DNA of 64,000 bases, from positions 45,005 to 109,004 of the forward strand of contig CALXQU010000007.1 in the NCBI GenBank assembly GCA_944390725.1, in the 5' to 3' direction. The position numbers and the translations under genes are program-made. Position 1 is the first letter of the stretch; each line of letters opens with the position of its first letter. A model generated the notes under the pieces. That model ran no database searches, was not told the DNA's origin, and worked only from the letters and a program-made list of their open reading frames with translations. Of this stretch, positions 50,501 to 62,240 are shown in pieces. This DNA is from an uncultured Spirochaetaceae bacterium (GTDB lineage Bacteria; Spirochaetota; Spirochaetia; Sphaerochaetales; Sphaerochaetaceae).

Positions 50501-51207
50501 CCCTCATGCAGGGAAGGGATATAACGATAGGATACGAGGGAGATGTGGTCATCCCGGATTTCACGTTCACGGTCGAGCAGGGGGACTATATCTGCATCGT
50601 CGGCGAGAACGGGTCGGGGAAGAGCACGTTCGTGAAGACCATACTCGGCCTCATCGAGCCGCTGAAGGGCCGGATCGCATACAATGGGCTGAGGGGCAAT
50701 GAGATAGGCTATCTTCCCCAGCGGCCGCTTATCCAGCGTGATTTCCCCTCTTCCGTAATGGAGGTCGTCCTCTCGGGGTGCCTGAACAGGCATCGGGGGA
50801 TGTTCCGCTATGCGCCGCATGAGAAGGAGAAGGCCCTGAGCGTGCTGAAGCGGCTGGGGATGGATGGCAGGGCCGGCGATTCATACCAGGAGCTTTCGGG
50901 CGGCCAGCAGCAGCGCGTGCTCCTTGCCAGGGCACTCATGGCGACTGAGAAGCTCCTTCTCCTGGATGAGCCTGCGGCAGGGCTAGACCCCCGCACGTCA
51001 TCGCAGATGTACGGCATAGTCTCCAGCCTCAACAGCCAGGGCATCACGATACTGATGGTCACCCATGATATCCACCCGGTGCTCAATGATGCGAAGACGG
51101 TATTCCATTTCTCGCACAGGAGCTTCTATCAGGGAAGCAAGGATGATTACTTCCATACGGAGATGGGCAGGGTATTCCTGAAGGAGGCAGGCCATGATCA
51201 TAGCTGA
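50497..51207 (+). CDS. znuC: Metal ABC transporter ATPase (ZnuC-like)
   Basis: A 236-residue ATP-binding subunit. Walker A is VGENGSGKSTFVKT near residue 38, the signature is LSGGQQQRVLLARAL near residue 133, Walker B is LLLDEPAAGLDP and the switch histidine is in MVTHD. It overlaps znuA by four bases and znuB by fourteen, so the importer is tightly coupled. Confidence 0.94.
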   Translation: MTLMQGRDITIGYEGDVVIPDFTFTVEQGDYICIVGENGSGKSTFVKTILGLIEPLKGRIAYNGLRGNEIGYLPQRPLIQRDFPSSVMEVVLSGCLNRHRGMFRYAPHEKEKALSVLKRLGMDGRAGDSYQELSGGQQQRVLLARALMATEKLLLLDEPAAGLDPRTSSQMYGIVSSLNSQGITILMVTHDIHPVLNDAKTVFHFSHRSFYQGSKDDYFHTEMGRVFLKEAGHDHS

Positions 51208-52003
51208 GATACTCTCATACGGCTTCCTTGCCAGGGCGCTTGCCGTGGGATTCCTCATCAGCCTTACCGCATCGCTTCTCGGCGTCAGCCTTGTGCTCAG
51301 GCGCTATTCCATGATAGGCGACGGCCTTTCCCATGTCGGGTTCGGCGCGCTTGGCATAGCCGCAGTGCTATCCATATCGCCGATGGCAGTCACCATACCG
51401 GTAGTCGTGGCAGCTGCCTTCCTTCTGCTGAGGATGTCAGAGCGGGATACAGGCGGTGACAGCGCCATCGCGCTCATCTCCTCCTCTGCGCTGGCAATCG
51501 GCGTCATAGCCGTCTCGCTCGGCGGGGTGAATACCGACCTCAATGCATTCCTCTTCGGGTCCATCCTCTCCGTATCCAGGAGCGATGCCATCATCTCCGC
51601 GATAGCGGCTTCGGTGACGCTGGCAGCCTATCTTGTCTTCTATCACCAGATATATGCCTCCACATTCGATCCTGCCTTCGCGAGGGCAACCGGCATAAGG
51701 TGCGAGCGCTATACCTCGCTGCTGGCAGTGCTTTCCGCCGTGATGATTGTCGTGGGGATGAGGATGCTGGGCTCGCTGCTGATCTCATCGCTGATGATAT
51801 TCCCTGCCATGGCAGCCATGCGTGTCGCCAGGACCTACTTCTCCGTGTCCATCATCGCTGCAGCGGAATCCGTGATTGCCTTCATCATCGGCTTCATAGC
51901 ATCCTATGCTTTCTCCCTGCCGACAGGGGCATCGATCGTCGTCACGCATATGGCTTTCTTCTGCATCGCATATGCAGCCGGCAGGATAAGGTCAAGGCTC
52001 TGA
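51194..52003 (+). CDS. znuB: Metal ABC transporter permease (ZnuB-like)
   Basis: A 269-residue inner-membrane permease of the ABC-3 family with about eight hydrophobic segments. The family motif SLVLRRYSMIGDGLSHVGFG is near residue 30 and LGSLLISSLMIFPAMAA near residue 195. It completes the zur-znuABC operon, which ends about 67 bases before the methyltransferase fusion gene. Confidence 0.92.
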   Translation: MIIAEILSYGFLARALAVGFLISLTASLLGVSLVLRRYSMIGDGLSHVGFGALGIAAVLSISPMAVTIPVVVAAAFLLLRMSERDTGGDSAIALISSSALAIGVIAVSLGGVNTDLNAFLFGSILSVSRSDAIISAIAASVTLAAYLVFYHQIYASTFDPAFARATGIRCERYTSLLAVLSAVMIVVGMRMLGSLLISSLMIFPAMAAMRVARTYFSVSIIAAAESVIAFIIGFIASYAFSLPTGASIVVTHMAFFCIAYAAGRIRSRL

Positions 52004-52070
52004 GCACGATACACTGTGATATGTGTTGATCTTTCCCTTAAGTTCGCTTATCATCTAGAGCGAGGTGTAT

Positions 52071-54868
<2,798 letters not shown>

Positions 54869-54872
<4 letters not shown>

Positions 54873-55531
54873 AGGCTGCCGAAGAAGCCGATCAGGATAT
54901 GGGCGATCCTGTCGGAATCCACGATGTATGAGCTGTGGTCCTCTTCCGGGAGGATCATCAGCTGTGCCCCTGGTATCGACGATGCGATCAGCTTCGTGTC
55001 CTCTTCCTTGACCATGTCTTTGCCGCCGGCTGTTATGAGTGCTGGGACGGCGATTCGCGCAAGGTCATCCTTCGTGATATGAGGCTCTGTAGCCATCATC
55101 TTCATCTTCGGGTCAGGATAGAGGCGGGCGAGCTTGCCGTAGCCGAAGCGGTAGAGCATCTTCAGCGCCTTAGGGTTCGTGTTGGCACCGCTTGCGGCTA
55201 TGGCACCTACGGCCTCTGGGTGCGTATAGGCGAGCATCAGGGCTGCGATCCCTCCGTCAGAGAATCCATAGACGAAGGGCCTCTCCAGCCTGTTCAGTAT
55301 GATGAAGCCATAGACGTCATCGGCGATGAGCTCATAGTGGAGGGGAGCCTTGGCGGTGCTGAGGCCATGGCAGCGTGAATCTATGCGGTAGACGGTGAAA
55401 TGCTCCTCAAGGGCGGGAAGTGCCTTCTCAAATATGCTGATATCCTCGCCATTGCCGTGGAGCATTATCAGGGGATGGCCCTTGCCTGAGACCTCATAAT
55501 GGAGCTTTACCTTTCCTGTATCGCAGAACAT
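54869..55531 (-). CDS. Alpha/beta hydrolase
   Basis: A 220-residue serine hydrolase. The oxyanion segment LIMLHGNGED is near residue 20, the nucleophile elbow GFSDGG near residue 93 (Ser-Asp variant of GxSxG), and the late histidine is in PEEDHSSYIVDS. The substrate is unknown. ATG 55531 has TATAAT eight bases upstream without a ribosome binding site. Its stop overlaps the converging fusion gene by four bases. Confidence 0.88.
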
Positions 55532-55539
55532 ATGCTGGA

Positions 55540-55545
55540 ATTATA
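55540..55545 (-). promoter_or_regulatory. -10 box of the hydrolase gene
   Basis: On the complement TATAAT is followed by eight bases and ATG (55529-55531), so the leader is zero to two bases. Confidence 0.5.
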
Positions 55546-56182
55546 CATTCCCCTGCCGATTCCCGCTATCGCATATCCCCTCCAGGCGGCAGCTGCTGCA
55601 GCAGGGCTTCTTCCTGCATACACTGATTGAATGGTCCAGTATGAGCCAGTGCAGCCATCCATAGGCAGATGCATCCCTGGGTAGGCTAGCCTCGAAGAAT
55701 GTCCTTACCTGGCTGTCATCCGCAAATGAGAGGCCAAGGCGGGAAAGGAGGCACCTTGTGTATGCATCGATGATGAATGATGGCTTATGGAAGGCATAGA
55801 CAAGGATCGCATCGGCAGTCTCCTCCCCGATTCCCTTTATTGAAAGAAGCTCTCCGCGTATGTCTTCCTGCGGCTTGCTGTGGATGCTCGCGGCATCGAA
55901 GCCATGGCTTCCGTACCAGGCCGTCAGCGCCATGATCGTGCGGGCCTTTGCCTTTTGGAAGCCGCATGGCCTGATCAGCGCTTCCAGCTCTTCTGCGCTG
56001 GTTGCGAGGACATATTCAGGTCGCAGCCTGCCGCCAGCTTCCCCATAGGCCTTCTCGACATTCCTCCATGATGTATTCTGGACCAGGACTGCCTGCACCA
56101 TGACGGTATATGGGTCATCGGACCACCAGCGCGGCGTACCGTATGCGCCGAGAAGGGCATGGTACAGCTCTACGGCGTCCAT
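55541..56182 (-). CDS. Endonuclease III-like HhH-GPD DNA glycosylase
   Basis: A 213-residue base-excision repair enzyme. The helix-hairpin-helix is LLSIKGIGEETADAILVYA and the catalytic aspartate follows in FIIDAYTR. EndoIII's catalytic lysine (in GxGxKTA) is replaced by glutamate (GIGEETA), so it is probably a monofunctional glycosylase without lyase activity, as in MagIII- or MutY-like members. Cysteines for a 4Fe-4S cluster are near the C-terminus (CRKKPCCSSCRLEGIC). It begins at ATG 56182, which overlaps the mutM stop (TGATG). The damage recognised is unknown. Confidence 0.85.
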   Translation of the reverse strand: MDAVELYHALLGAYGTPRWWSDDPYTVMVQAVLVQNTSWRNVEKAYGEAGGRLRPEYVLATSAEELEALIRPCGFQKAKARTIMALTAWYGSHGFDAASIHSKPQEDIRGELLSIKGIGEETADAILVYAFHKPSFIIDAYTRCLLSRLGLSFADDSQVRTFFEASLPRDASAYGWLHWLILDHSISVCRKKPCCSSCRLEGICDSGNRQGNV

Positions 56183-57012
56183 CAGCGTCTCTTCTGGCAG
56201 GATGGGCAGTATACGCTGCTCCTGCCTCCTATCACGGCCTTGGCAAGTTCCGTGCCGCATACCGGGCAGGGCTCGCCTGCATGCCCATAGACCTGCAGAT
56301 ATGGCGTATTGCGGTACTCACGGCCTTTCGTCCTGGCATGGTCCTCAAGGGATATCGCATTCTTCTCCACGAAGAAGGACAGGCATTCCGGTATGATTGA
56401 TGCCAGGGCGGCCCATTCCGCCTTTGTAATCCCTATGGCTTCCGTCCCTGGGGCTATCTTCGCACGGAAGAGTATCTCATCTGAGTAGATATTGCCGATT
56501 CCGGCAATGACAGACTGGTCCATAAGGCATTCCTTGATAGCCCTGCGGCTCCTGCCGAGCCTGCCGGAAAGGTATCCACCTGAGACTATGGGGTCAAAAG
56601 GCTCTGGGCCCAGCTTCGCAATCCCTGTGAAGCTGTCATCTTCGCCGCAGCCTATCAGCCAGAGCCTGCCGAAGCGCCTCGTGTCGGAGAACCTCAGCTC
56701 CCGGCCATCGTCGAGGATGAATACGGCATGCGTATGCTTCTCCGCCGGAACCGGGGAAGGAACCAGCAGCAGGCAGCCTGTCATCCTCAGATGGATTATC
56801 ACCCTGTCGCCGCCTTCGGTGCCGAGGATGAGGTACTTGCCCCTTCTTGACGTCCCGGTGAGAGCCTGTCCTTCCAGCCTGCGGGAGAATTCCTCCGGGG
56901 ATGGATAGGCAATGACCGAGGGCGAGGATATCCTTATCCTGGATATTCTCAGGCCGCTAAGCTCTGGATCAAGGATCCTTCTGATTGTTTCGACTTCAGG
57001 CAGTTCTGGCAT
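56182..57012 (-). CDS. mutM: Formamidopyrimidine-DNA glycosylase
   Basis: A 276-residue bifunctional glycosylase/lyase for 8-oxoguanine. The N-terminal MPELPEVETI provides the catalytic proline and glutamate, the conserved lysine is in SRRGKYLIL, the H2TH region contains DQSVIAGIGNIYSDEILF, and the C-terminal zinc finger is CPVCGTELAKAVIGG...CPSC. ATG 57012 has TATAAT ending seven bases upstream on the complement. It forms a DNA-repair pair with the coupled EndoIII-like gene. Confidence 0.95.
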   Translation of the reverse strand: MPELPEVETIRRILDPELSGLRISRIRISSPSVIAYPSPEEFSRRLEGQALTGTSRRGKYLILGTEGGDRVIIHLRMTGCLLLVPSPVPAEKHTHAVFILDDGRELRFSDTRRFGRLWLIGCGEDDSFTGIAKLGPEPFDPIVSGGYLSGRLGRSRRAIKECLMDQSVIAGIGNIYSDEILFRAKIAPGTEAIGITKAEWAALASIIPECLSFFVEKNAISLEDHARTKGREYRNTPYLQVYGHAGEPCPVCGTELAKAVIGGRSSVYCPSCQKRR

Positions 57013-57019
57013 ATGATGT

Positions 57020-57025
57020 ATTATA
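57020..57025 (-). promoter_or_regulatory. -10 box of the leaderless mutM transcript
   Basis: On the complement TATAAT ends seven bases before ATG. The same bases contain a TATTAT (57019-57024) on the plus strand that could serve the divergent gene at 57042. Confidence 0.55.
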
Positions 57026-57041
57026 AGCTGGAAGGGGAGAT

Positions 57042-57605
57042 ATGGGTAACGATAGGGATGTATCCTTCAGGCAGATGGCGGAATCGCTGACAGGGAAGAT
57101 AAGGGCATATGCTGCAGGGATGGACATGCCGTCAGGCAGCGAGGCATCGGATCTCCTGCTGATGCTTTTCTCCGACCAGCTCCATGTATGCATAAGCCCT
57201 TGTGCATCCGATGGCAGATCCTGGCATCTGGATGGCTTCCGCGTGGAGCATTCGCTTTCAGGCGATGCGCCATATGTGCGGTTCCTTATGGACTGGGATT
57301 GCGGGGACATATCGGTTTCCATCACTGATTCCGATGACATCGACGACATCATCAGGCGGCTGAGGTTATCAGCGGCCAAGCTCTCATTCATGGATGGGCT
57401 CCGGAGGGCAGGGCTCAGCCTGATGCTTGATGACTATGGATTCCACGGTGATTCCGATGAGGCAGGCATCGGCATATTCCGCCGTGCGTGCTATGCGGTG
57501 AATGGGAAGGACCTTGTTACAGATGGATATGCCCTTGATGGAATCAATGATATGCTCGGCAGGGCGATGGAGGAAGCAGCAGATGGAAAGGGAAGCAGCC
57601 GCTGA
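57042..57605 (+). CDS. Hypothetical protein, paralogue of the next gene
   Basis: A 187-residue acidic soluble protein of unknown family. GGGGAG lies six bases before ATG 57042. Its pattern of a strand-rich middle (WHLDGFRVEH, VSITDSDDIDDIIRRLRL) followed by a helical C-terminus is repeated in the next protein, indicating a tandem duplication. Codon use is like that of its neighbours. Confidence 0.7.
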   Translation: MGNDRDVSFRQMAESLTGKIRAYAAGMDMPSGSEASDLLLMLFSDQLHVCISPCASDGRSWHLDGFRVEHSLSGDAPYVRFLMDWDCGDISVSITDSDDIDDIIRRLRLSAAKLSFMDGLRRAGLSLMLDDYGFHGDSDEAGIGIFRRACYAVNGKDLVTDGYALDGINDMLGRAMEEAADGKGSSR

Positions 57606-58128
57606 GGCAGTCAATAGGCTTGCAGAAGCCGTGCTGGAGGAATCCGCATCCTATGACCTGGCATCCGTAGATATCACTCCGGCAATCAGGGACACCTTCT
57701 ATGACAGCATCTTCGAGGAGCTGGCCATGTCCCTGATGGGTGCGTCGCTGCTTTCGTTTGACGATATCAGCCGCAAGGGCGATGGGTCTGCCGTTGCGGG
57801 GTTCTGCTGCTCATTCTCGCTCATAGGCAGCCGCTTCATCAGCTTCGTCAGGGAAGGCGATGGCTGGAAGCTGGAGATGAGGATAACGGATGAGGCGGAT
57901 ATCGCGGAGATAGAGCGCCGTGTCAGGCTATGGCTATTCCAGCAGGCGCATGGTGATGTCTTCAGGGCTACGCGTGAGAACGATGTCGTAGCCAGATACC
58001 TATGGCTGTGCAATGACCGGGATATCCAGGAAAGGATCTTCTCTTCTGCCAGTTGCTACGTTGGCGGCATGCTGGTCGGGCGTGATGTGATAGCTGCCGC
58101 GATAAAAGCCCACGCAGGCATTTCCTGA
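57583..58128 (+). CDS. Hypothetical protein, paralogue of the preceding gene
   Basis: A 181-residue soluble protein. ATG 57583 lies inside the end of the previous gene (23-base overlap) after GGAGGAAG, so the two are coupled. MRITDEADIAEIERRVRL aligns with SITDSDDIDDIIRRLRL of its neighbour, and both end with a short VxxDxxxxxI helix. Such small acidic paired proteins can be chaperones or stability factors, but I have no evidence for a function. Confidence 0.7.
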   Translation: MEREAAAEAVNRLAEAVLEESASYDLASVDITPAIRDTFYDSIFEELAMSLMGASLLSFDDISRKGDGSAVAGFCCSFSLIGSRFISFVREGDGWKLEMRITDEADIAEIERRVRLWLFQQAHGDVFRATRENDVVARYLWLCNDRDIQERIFSSASCYVGGMLVGRDVIAAAIKAHAGIS

Positions 58129-58192
58129 TGCAGTTCCACGCAGCATAACGGAAGGATGATTGTCGGTAATCAGGTAAGGTATACGCTGATGA

Positions 58193-58234
58193 TTTTACGG
58201 AGATTTGGAATGATAGGTATAAATCTCCGTAAAA
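58193..58234. repeat. Perfect 14-bp inverted repeat
   Basis: TTTTACGGAGATTT (58193-58206) and AAATCTCCGTAAAA (58221-58234) are exact reverse complements with a 14-base loop, directly after the end of the AraC-type gene on the complement. The U-tract lies on the wrong side for a classic terminator, so it may be a terminator variant or a protein site. Confidence 0.7.
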
Positions 58235-58242
58235 AGTTGTTT

Positions 58243-59076
58243 CTACAACAGCTTCTTTTCCTTTCGATACTGTGCGGGAGATAGCTGGAATGCTTCTCTG
58301 AACTTCTTGTAGAAGTGGCTTAGGGAGCTGAATCCGATATCTTCACTTATCTGGGAGATTTCCTGGTCGGAATGGACAAGCATGTTCGCAGCATAATTGA
58401 GCTTCTGCATCGTGATGAACTGCCCTGGGGTCATATCAAGATACTTCTTGAAGCTTCTGCAGATGTATTCCGCTGAGAATCCGGTGTTGCGCTTCATGTA
58501 ATCGAGGCCTTCCGTTATTGACTCAAGGCTCTGATAGCTTTCCGTAAGCTTTGTCAGCCAGTCGGGAATGAATGTCTTCCTTTTCGGTGCAAGGATGGCT
58601 GGAAAGACCATATCCGTAATGAGTGTTACGAAGAACTTCTTCAGGAATGCCTTCTCCCTTATGGCATCAGTCGGAGAGAAGAGGGAAGCATAGCGTATCT
58701 GTGTGGAGAAGTATTTGACCTGAGAAGGGGAGAGCTTGAATGAATCTATGGGCTTGAACTTTATTTCCGTATCGCCGAACAGGAAATGCATTACTTCAGC
58801 CATTGTGTTTTCCATGATTCCGAGCTGGATGTTTATACCCTCTGCATAGGTCGTATGTATGTAGCCAGGACACATGAGTATCATTGTATTGTTATCTGCG
58901 ATGATGACATCTCCCTCGGTTGTATACAGTTGTATGAGTCCGTCGATTACAAGAAGGAATTCGTAGAAGGAGTGGCGGTGTGCATAACCGTTGTTTTTCC
59001 CAAGCCCGGGGCCCTGCCTGATGGTAAATCCGATATCTATGTTCTTATTAATATAATCTGTATAAGGAATAGCCAT
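58243..59076 (-). CDS. AraC family transcriptional regulator
   Basis: A 277-residue regulator. The N-terminal cupin-type sensor (YAHRHSFYEFLLVIDG) would bind a small ligand. The C-terminal ~100 residues hold two helix-turn-helix motifs (FSAEYICRSFKKYLDMTPGQF and EISQISEDIGFSSLSHFYKKF). It is divergent from the TRAP operon with 176 bases between, so it most likely controls uptake and breakdown of a uronate. From here on the DNA is more AT-rich than the centre of the window. Confidence 0.9.
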   Translation of the reverse strand: MAIPYTDYINKNIDIGFTIRQGPGLGKNNGYAHRHSFYEFLLVIDGLIQLYTTEGDVIIADNNTMILMCPGYIHTTYAEGINIQLGIMENTMAEVMHFLFGDTEIKFKPIDSFKLSPSQVKYFSTQIRYASLFSPTDAIREKAFLKKFFVTLITDMVFPAILAPKRKTFIPDWLTKLTESYQSLESITEGLDYMKRNTGFSAEYICRSFKKYLDMTPGQFITMQKLNYAANMLVHSDQEISQISEDIGFSSLSHFYKKFREAFQLSPAQYRKEKKLL

Positions 59077-59252
59077 AAATATATTTTCTTATCCAATAAC
59101 GGATTTTGCAAGTTCTGAAATCTTTGTTGTCTAGAAGTAGGTCAAAATAACGCAAATTGTCATCATGTTTATAGCAAGATTTGCCTAGGAAGCCAACCTA
59201 TCCTAGAGCAAAAGGAGAGAATCCCAAACACATTCGAAAAAAGGAGAAAGCA

Positions 59253-60284
59253 ATGAAGAGGATCCTATCTGTTCTGGTACTGGCTCTCTTTGTGAGCGGT
59301 ATTGTCTTCGCTGGTGGAAGCTCTGAAAAGCAGGAGCTGACTGCAGACGGAAAGCCAGTCTATGTATTCAAGGTCGCCCAGGTTGCGAATGCGACTAATA
59401 TCCAGAAGGAAGCAATGAACATCTTCCTTGACTATATCGATGAGAATTCGAATGGCCAGATAAGAATCGAAAGGTATCTCAATGGGGAGCTTGCACAGAG
59501 TGTCGAGGATACGCTTGCGCTTCTTTCCTCTGGCGCAATCCAGTGTGCGTGCGATGCGGACATGTCCCTTTCCTGGGTAGCTCCGGAGTGGATAAGCTAT
59601 ACATCCGTTCCATTCTGCTTCAGGGATAAGGACCATATGATGGCATTCTTCTCCAGTGATATCGCTGATGAGATGAACGAGAAGCTGGCGGAGCAGCATG
59701 GCTATAGATATCTTGACAATGCGGTCGGCGCCAGAGGTGCCCGTATGCTTACTGCAAACAAGAAGATCACGACCCCTGCAGATATGAAAGGGCTTAAATT
59801 CAGGGTCCCGAACGTAATCGGAACGGTTGCATCATGGGAGGCTATGGGTGCAAAGGTAATCGGAGTGCCTCTTTCAGAGCTCTTCACCGGTCTTCAGAAT
59901 GGTCTTGTAGATGCCGAGGAGAACCCATATGCACAGATTGAGAGCAGCGGATTCTACCAGGTCCAGGATTACATTATGGAGACGAAGCATCAGTACAATG
60001 CGCTCTATACATTCATCAATGAAGCATTCTGGCAGTCGCTGCCTGCAGAGCTCCAGCAGGTTCTTCTCGATGCCAATGCAGCTGCCTGGGGATACTACAA
60101 CGCAAGCACGGATGCTGACGATGACAGGATCAGGGAAGTCTGCAGGAATGCTGGCGTGACAATCGTTCCTGAGGAAGAGATTGATATAGATGCATTCAAG
60201 GCGCTTATCCAGGAGAAGGTTCTTGACAGTGATGTCTCGAAGGATTGGGCCGAAGGCGGTTGGGAGTATATACAGTCCCTTTGA
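59253..60284 (+). CDS. TRAP transporter substrate-binding protein (DctP)
   Basis: A 343-residue periplasmic binding protein for an organic acid. The signal peptide MKRILSVLVLALFVSGIVFAGG has the same FAGG end as the protein at 419. The family signature is the region MKGLKFRVPNVIGTVASWEAMGA, with the carboxylate-binding arginine in KFRVP. ATG 59253 follows AAGGAG. With the genes at 60366 and 60917 it makes a complete TRAP system. Confidence 0.92.
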   Translation: MKRILSVLVLALFVSGIVFAGGSSEKQELTADGKPVYVFKVAQVANATNIQKEAMNIFLDYIDENSNGQIRIERYLNGELAQSVEDTLALLSSGAIQCACDADMSLSWVAPEWISYTSVPFCFRDKDHMMAFFSSDIADEMNEKLAEQHGYRYLDNAVGARGARMLTANKKITTPADMKGLKFRVPNVIGTVASWEAMGAKVIGVPLSELFTGLQNGLVDAEENPYAQIESSGFYQVQDYIMETKHQYNALYTFINEAFWQSLPAELQQVLLDANAAAWGYYNASTDADDDRIREVCRNAGVTIVPEEEIDIDAFKALIQEKVLDSDVSKDWAEGGWEYIQSL

Positions 60285-60365
60285 TTGTCGTCTGGCATCA
60301 TAGTCTATCTGAAAGGCCGTTGAGTCTGTTGATTTTGGCGGCCTGTCTTTTAATACGGAGTTCTT

Positions 60366-60920
60366 ATGACGTTCAAAGACATATTCGAGAAGATTGCCTG
60401 GGTAGTGGAGAGGATCGTATTCTGGTTCTGTACGTTTCTCCTGCTTGGAATCACTGCGATAGTCTGCCTTGAGATCCTCTCAAGGAATATCGTTGGCCAT
60501 TCCTTCATATGGGTAGAGGAAATCAGCATGATCATGCTTGGCTGGCTGGCATACATCAGCGCTGCATATACAGTCAGGAAGAAGGGCCATGTCGCGCTGG
60601 AGTTCCTCTATAAGAAATTCCCTATGCCGGCCAGGAAGGCGCTCTTTGTCATCTTCACGCTTGGCATGATTGCATTCTTTGCCTTTATCTTCACCTCTGG
60701 CGTCGGCAATGCGAAGATGCTCTCGAGGATACCTCTTACCCAGACAAGGCTTCCACGTGGTCTGATTTATTCAGGTCTTCCTGTGGGGTGCGTGCTGATG
60801 ATCTATTTCTTCATAGTGGATCTCGTCGAGACGATATTCTTCAAGCAGACGGACTCGCTCATGGCCGCAGATGAGCTGGCTATTTATGAATCCGTCGTTG
60901 AGAAAGGAGATGCGGAATGA
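60366..60920 (+). CDS. TRAP transporter small permease (DctQ)
   Basis: A 184-residue membrane protein with four hydrophobic segments. The sequence WVEEISMIMLGWLAYISAAYTVRKKGHVALEF is the usual DctQ core. ATG 60366 follows GGAG. Its stop overlaps the DctM start (ATGA). Confidence 0.92.
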   Translation: MTFKDIFEKIAWVVERIVFWFCTFLLLGITAIVCLEILSRNIVGHSFIWVEEISMIMLGWLAYISAAYTVRKKGHVALEFLYKKFPMPARKALFVIFTLGMIAFFAFIFTSGVGNAKMLSRIPLTQTRLPRGLIYSGLPVGCVLMIYFFIVDLVETIFFKQTDSLMAADELAIYESVVEKGDAE

Positions 60921-62218
60921 GTGCTGATATGTGGTTAAATATACTGTTGATTGGCGGATTTCTGGTACTGATCCTCCTGCGTCTGCACATGGCATATGCA
61001 ATGCTGTTTGTCTCGTTCCTCTATATCCTGTTCAGTGGTAAGATGCCTATGACATTTGTCGCCCAGACGATGGTATCGGGTGTGGCGCAGTTCAGCATGA
61101 TAGCCGTTCCGCTATTCATGGCTGCCGGCGAGATAATGAATACATCGGGGATATCGCGCCGGTTATTCGACTTCGCAGACAGCCTTGTAGGACATATCCG
61201 CGGAGGGCTTGGCCATGTAAACATACTTGCTAGCCTCTTCTTCGCAGGCGTTTCCGGATCTGCTGCCGCAGATTGCGCAGGACTGGGAAATATCGAGATA
61301 AAATCGATGACTGATAAGGGATATGATGTGGATTTCTCTGTTGGGATCACTGCCACATCTTCTATAATCGGCCCGATCTTCCCGCCGAGCAGCCCCATGA
61401 TCCTCCTTGGGACGATAACAGGCGTTTCCGTAGGATCGCTATTCATGGGCGGTGCCGTAATCGGTGTAATCATGACTGTCATCATGATGACCGTGGTGTA
61501 TTTCATCGCTCGGAATAAGAACTATCCTGTTTCTCCACGGGCAACATGGAAGCAGAGGTTCTATCATTTCAGGAAGGCCTTCTTCGCGCTTCTTCTCCCC
61601 GCATTCATGATGATTACGCTTACATCAGGCATTGTATCGACAACAGAGGTCGGTGCATTGAGCGTCGCATACGCGCTCTTCCTTGGCATATTCGTCTATA
61701 AGGAGCTGAAGCCGAAGGATTTCGTGCCGATCTTTGAAAGGGTCGTCGTAACGACAGGGATGATCATGCTGCTTATCGGCGGAGGAAATGTCCTTGCAGG
61801 TGTAATGGGCACGCAGCAGCTTCCTAATCAGATTGGAGCGGCAATGATGAATCTGACGTCAAGCTACACTGTGATGATGCTTCTCATGCTCTTCTTCATA
61901 CTGCTTATGGGGACATTCCTCGATACAAGCGCGGCCCTGCTTCTCTCTGTGCCGCTCATGTTCCCGATTGCCCATATGATGGGGATGAACATGGTCCACT
62001 TCGGGATTACCCTGGTATATGGGCTTATGATCGGGCTGCTTACGCCGCCTATGGCGATATGCCTCTTCATAACAAGCAAGATCGGCGGCATTTCATTCGA
62101 GAGGGCATTCAAATCAGTACAGGTCTACTACGTGCCACTGATTCTCCTTTTGTTCGTCGTGGCATTCGTGCCTGAGCTCTCGCTCTGGCTGCCAAGACTC
62201 GTGTTCGGGATAGTCTGA
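60917..62218 (+). CDS. TRAP transporter large permease (DctM)
   Basis: A 433-residue inner-membrane protein with about twelve to thirteen hydrophobic segments that drives solute uptake with a sodium gradient. Signatures include FFAGVSGSAAADCAGLG near residue 112, IIGPIFPPSSPMILLG near residue 150 and LTPPMAICLFITSKIGG near the C-terminus. It is coupled to DctQ by a 4-base overlap. Confidence 0.94.
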   Translation: MSADMWLNILLIGGFLVLILLRLHMAYAMLFVSFLYILFSGKMPMTFVAQTMVSGVAQFSMIAVPLFMAAGEIMNTSGISRRLFDFADSLVGHIRGGLGHVNILASLFFAGVSGSAAADCAGLGNIEIKSMTDKGYDVDFSVGITATSSIIGPIFPPSSPMILLGTITGVSVGSLFMGGAVIGVIMTVIMMTVVYFIARNKNYPVSPRATWKQRFYHFRKAFFALLLPAFMMITLTSGIVSTTEVGALSVAYALFLGIFVYKELKPKDFVPIFERVVVTTGMIMLLIGGGNVLAGVMGTQQLPNQIGAAMMNLTSSYTVMMLLMLFFILLMGTFLDTSAALLLSVPLMFPIAHMMGMNMVHFGITLVYGLMIGLLTPPMAICLFITSKIGGISFERAFKSVQVYYVPLILLLFVVAFVPELSLWLPRLVFGIV

Positions 62219-62240
62219 TATAGAAATAAGGAGGAAGGCT

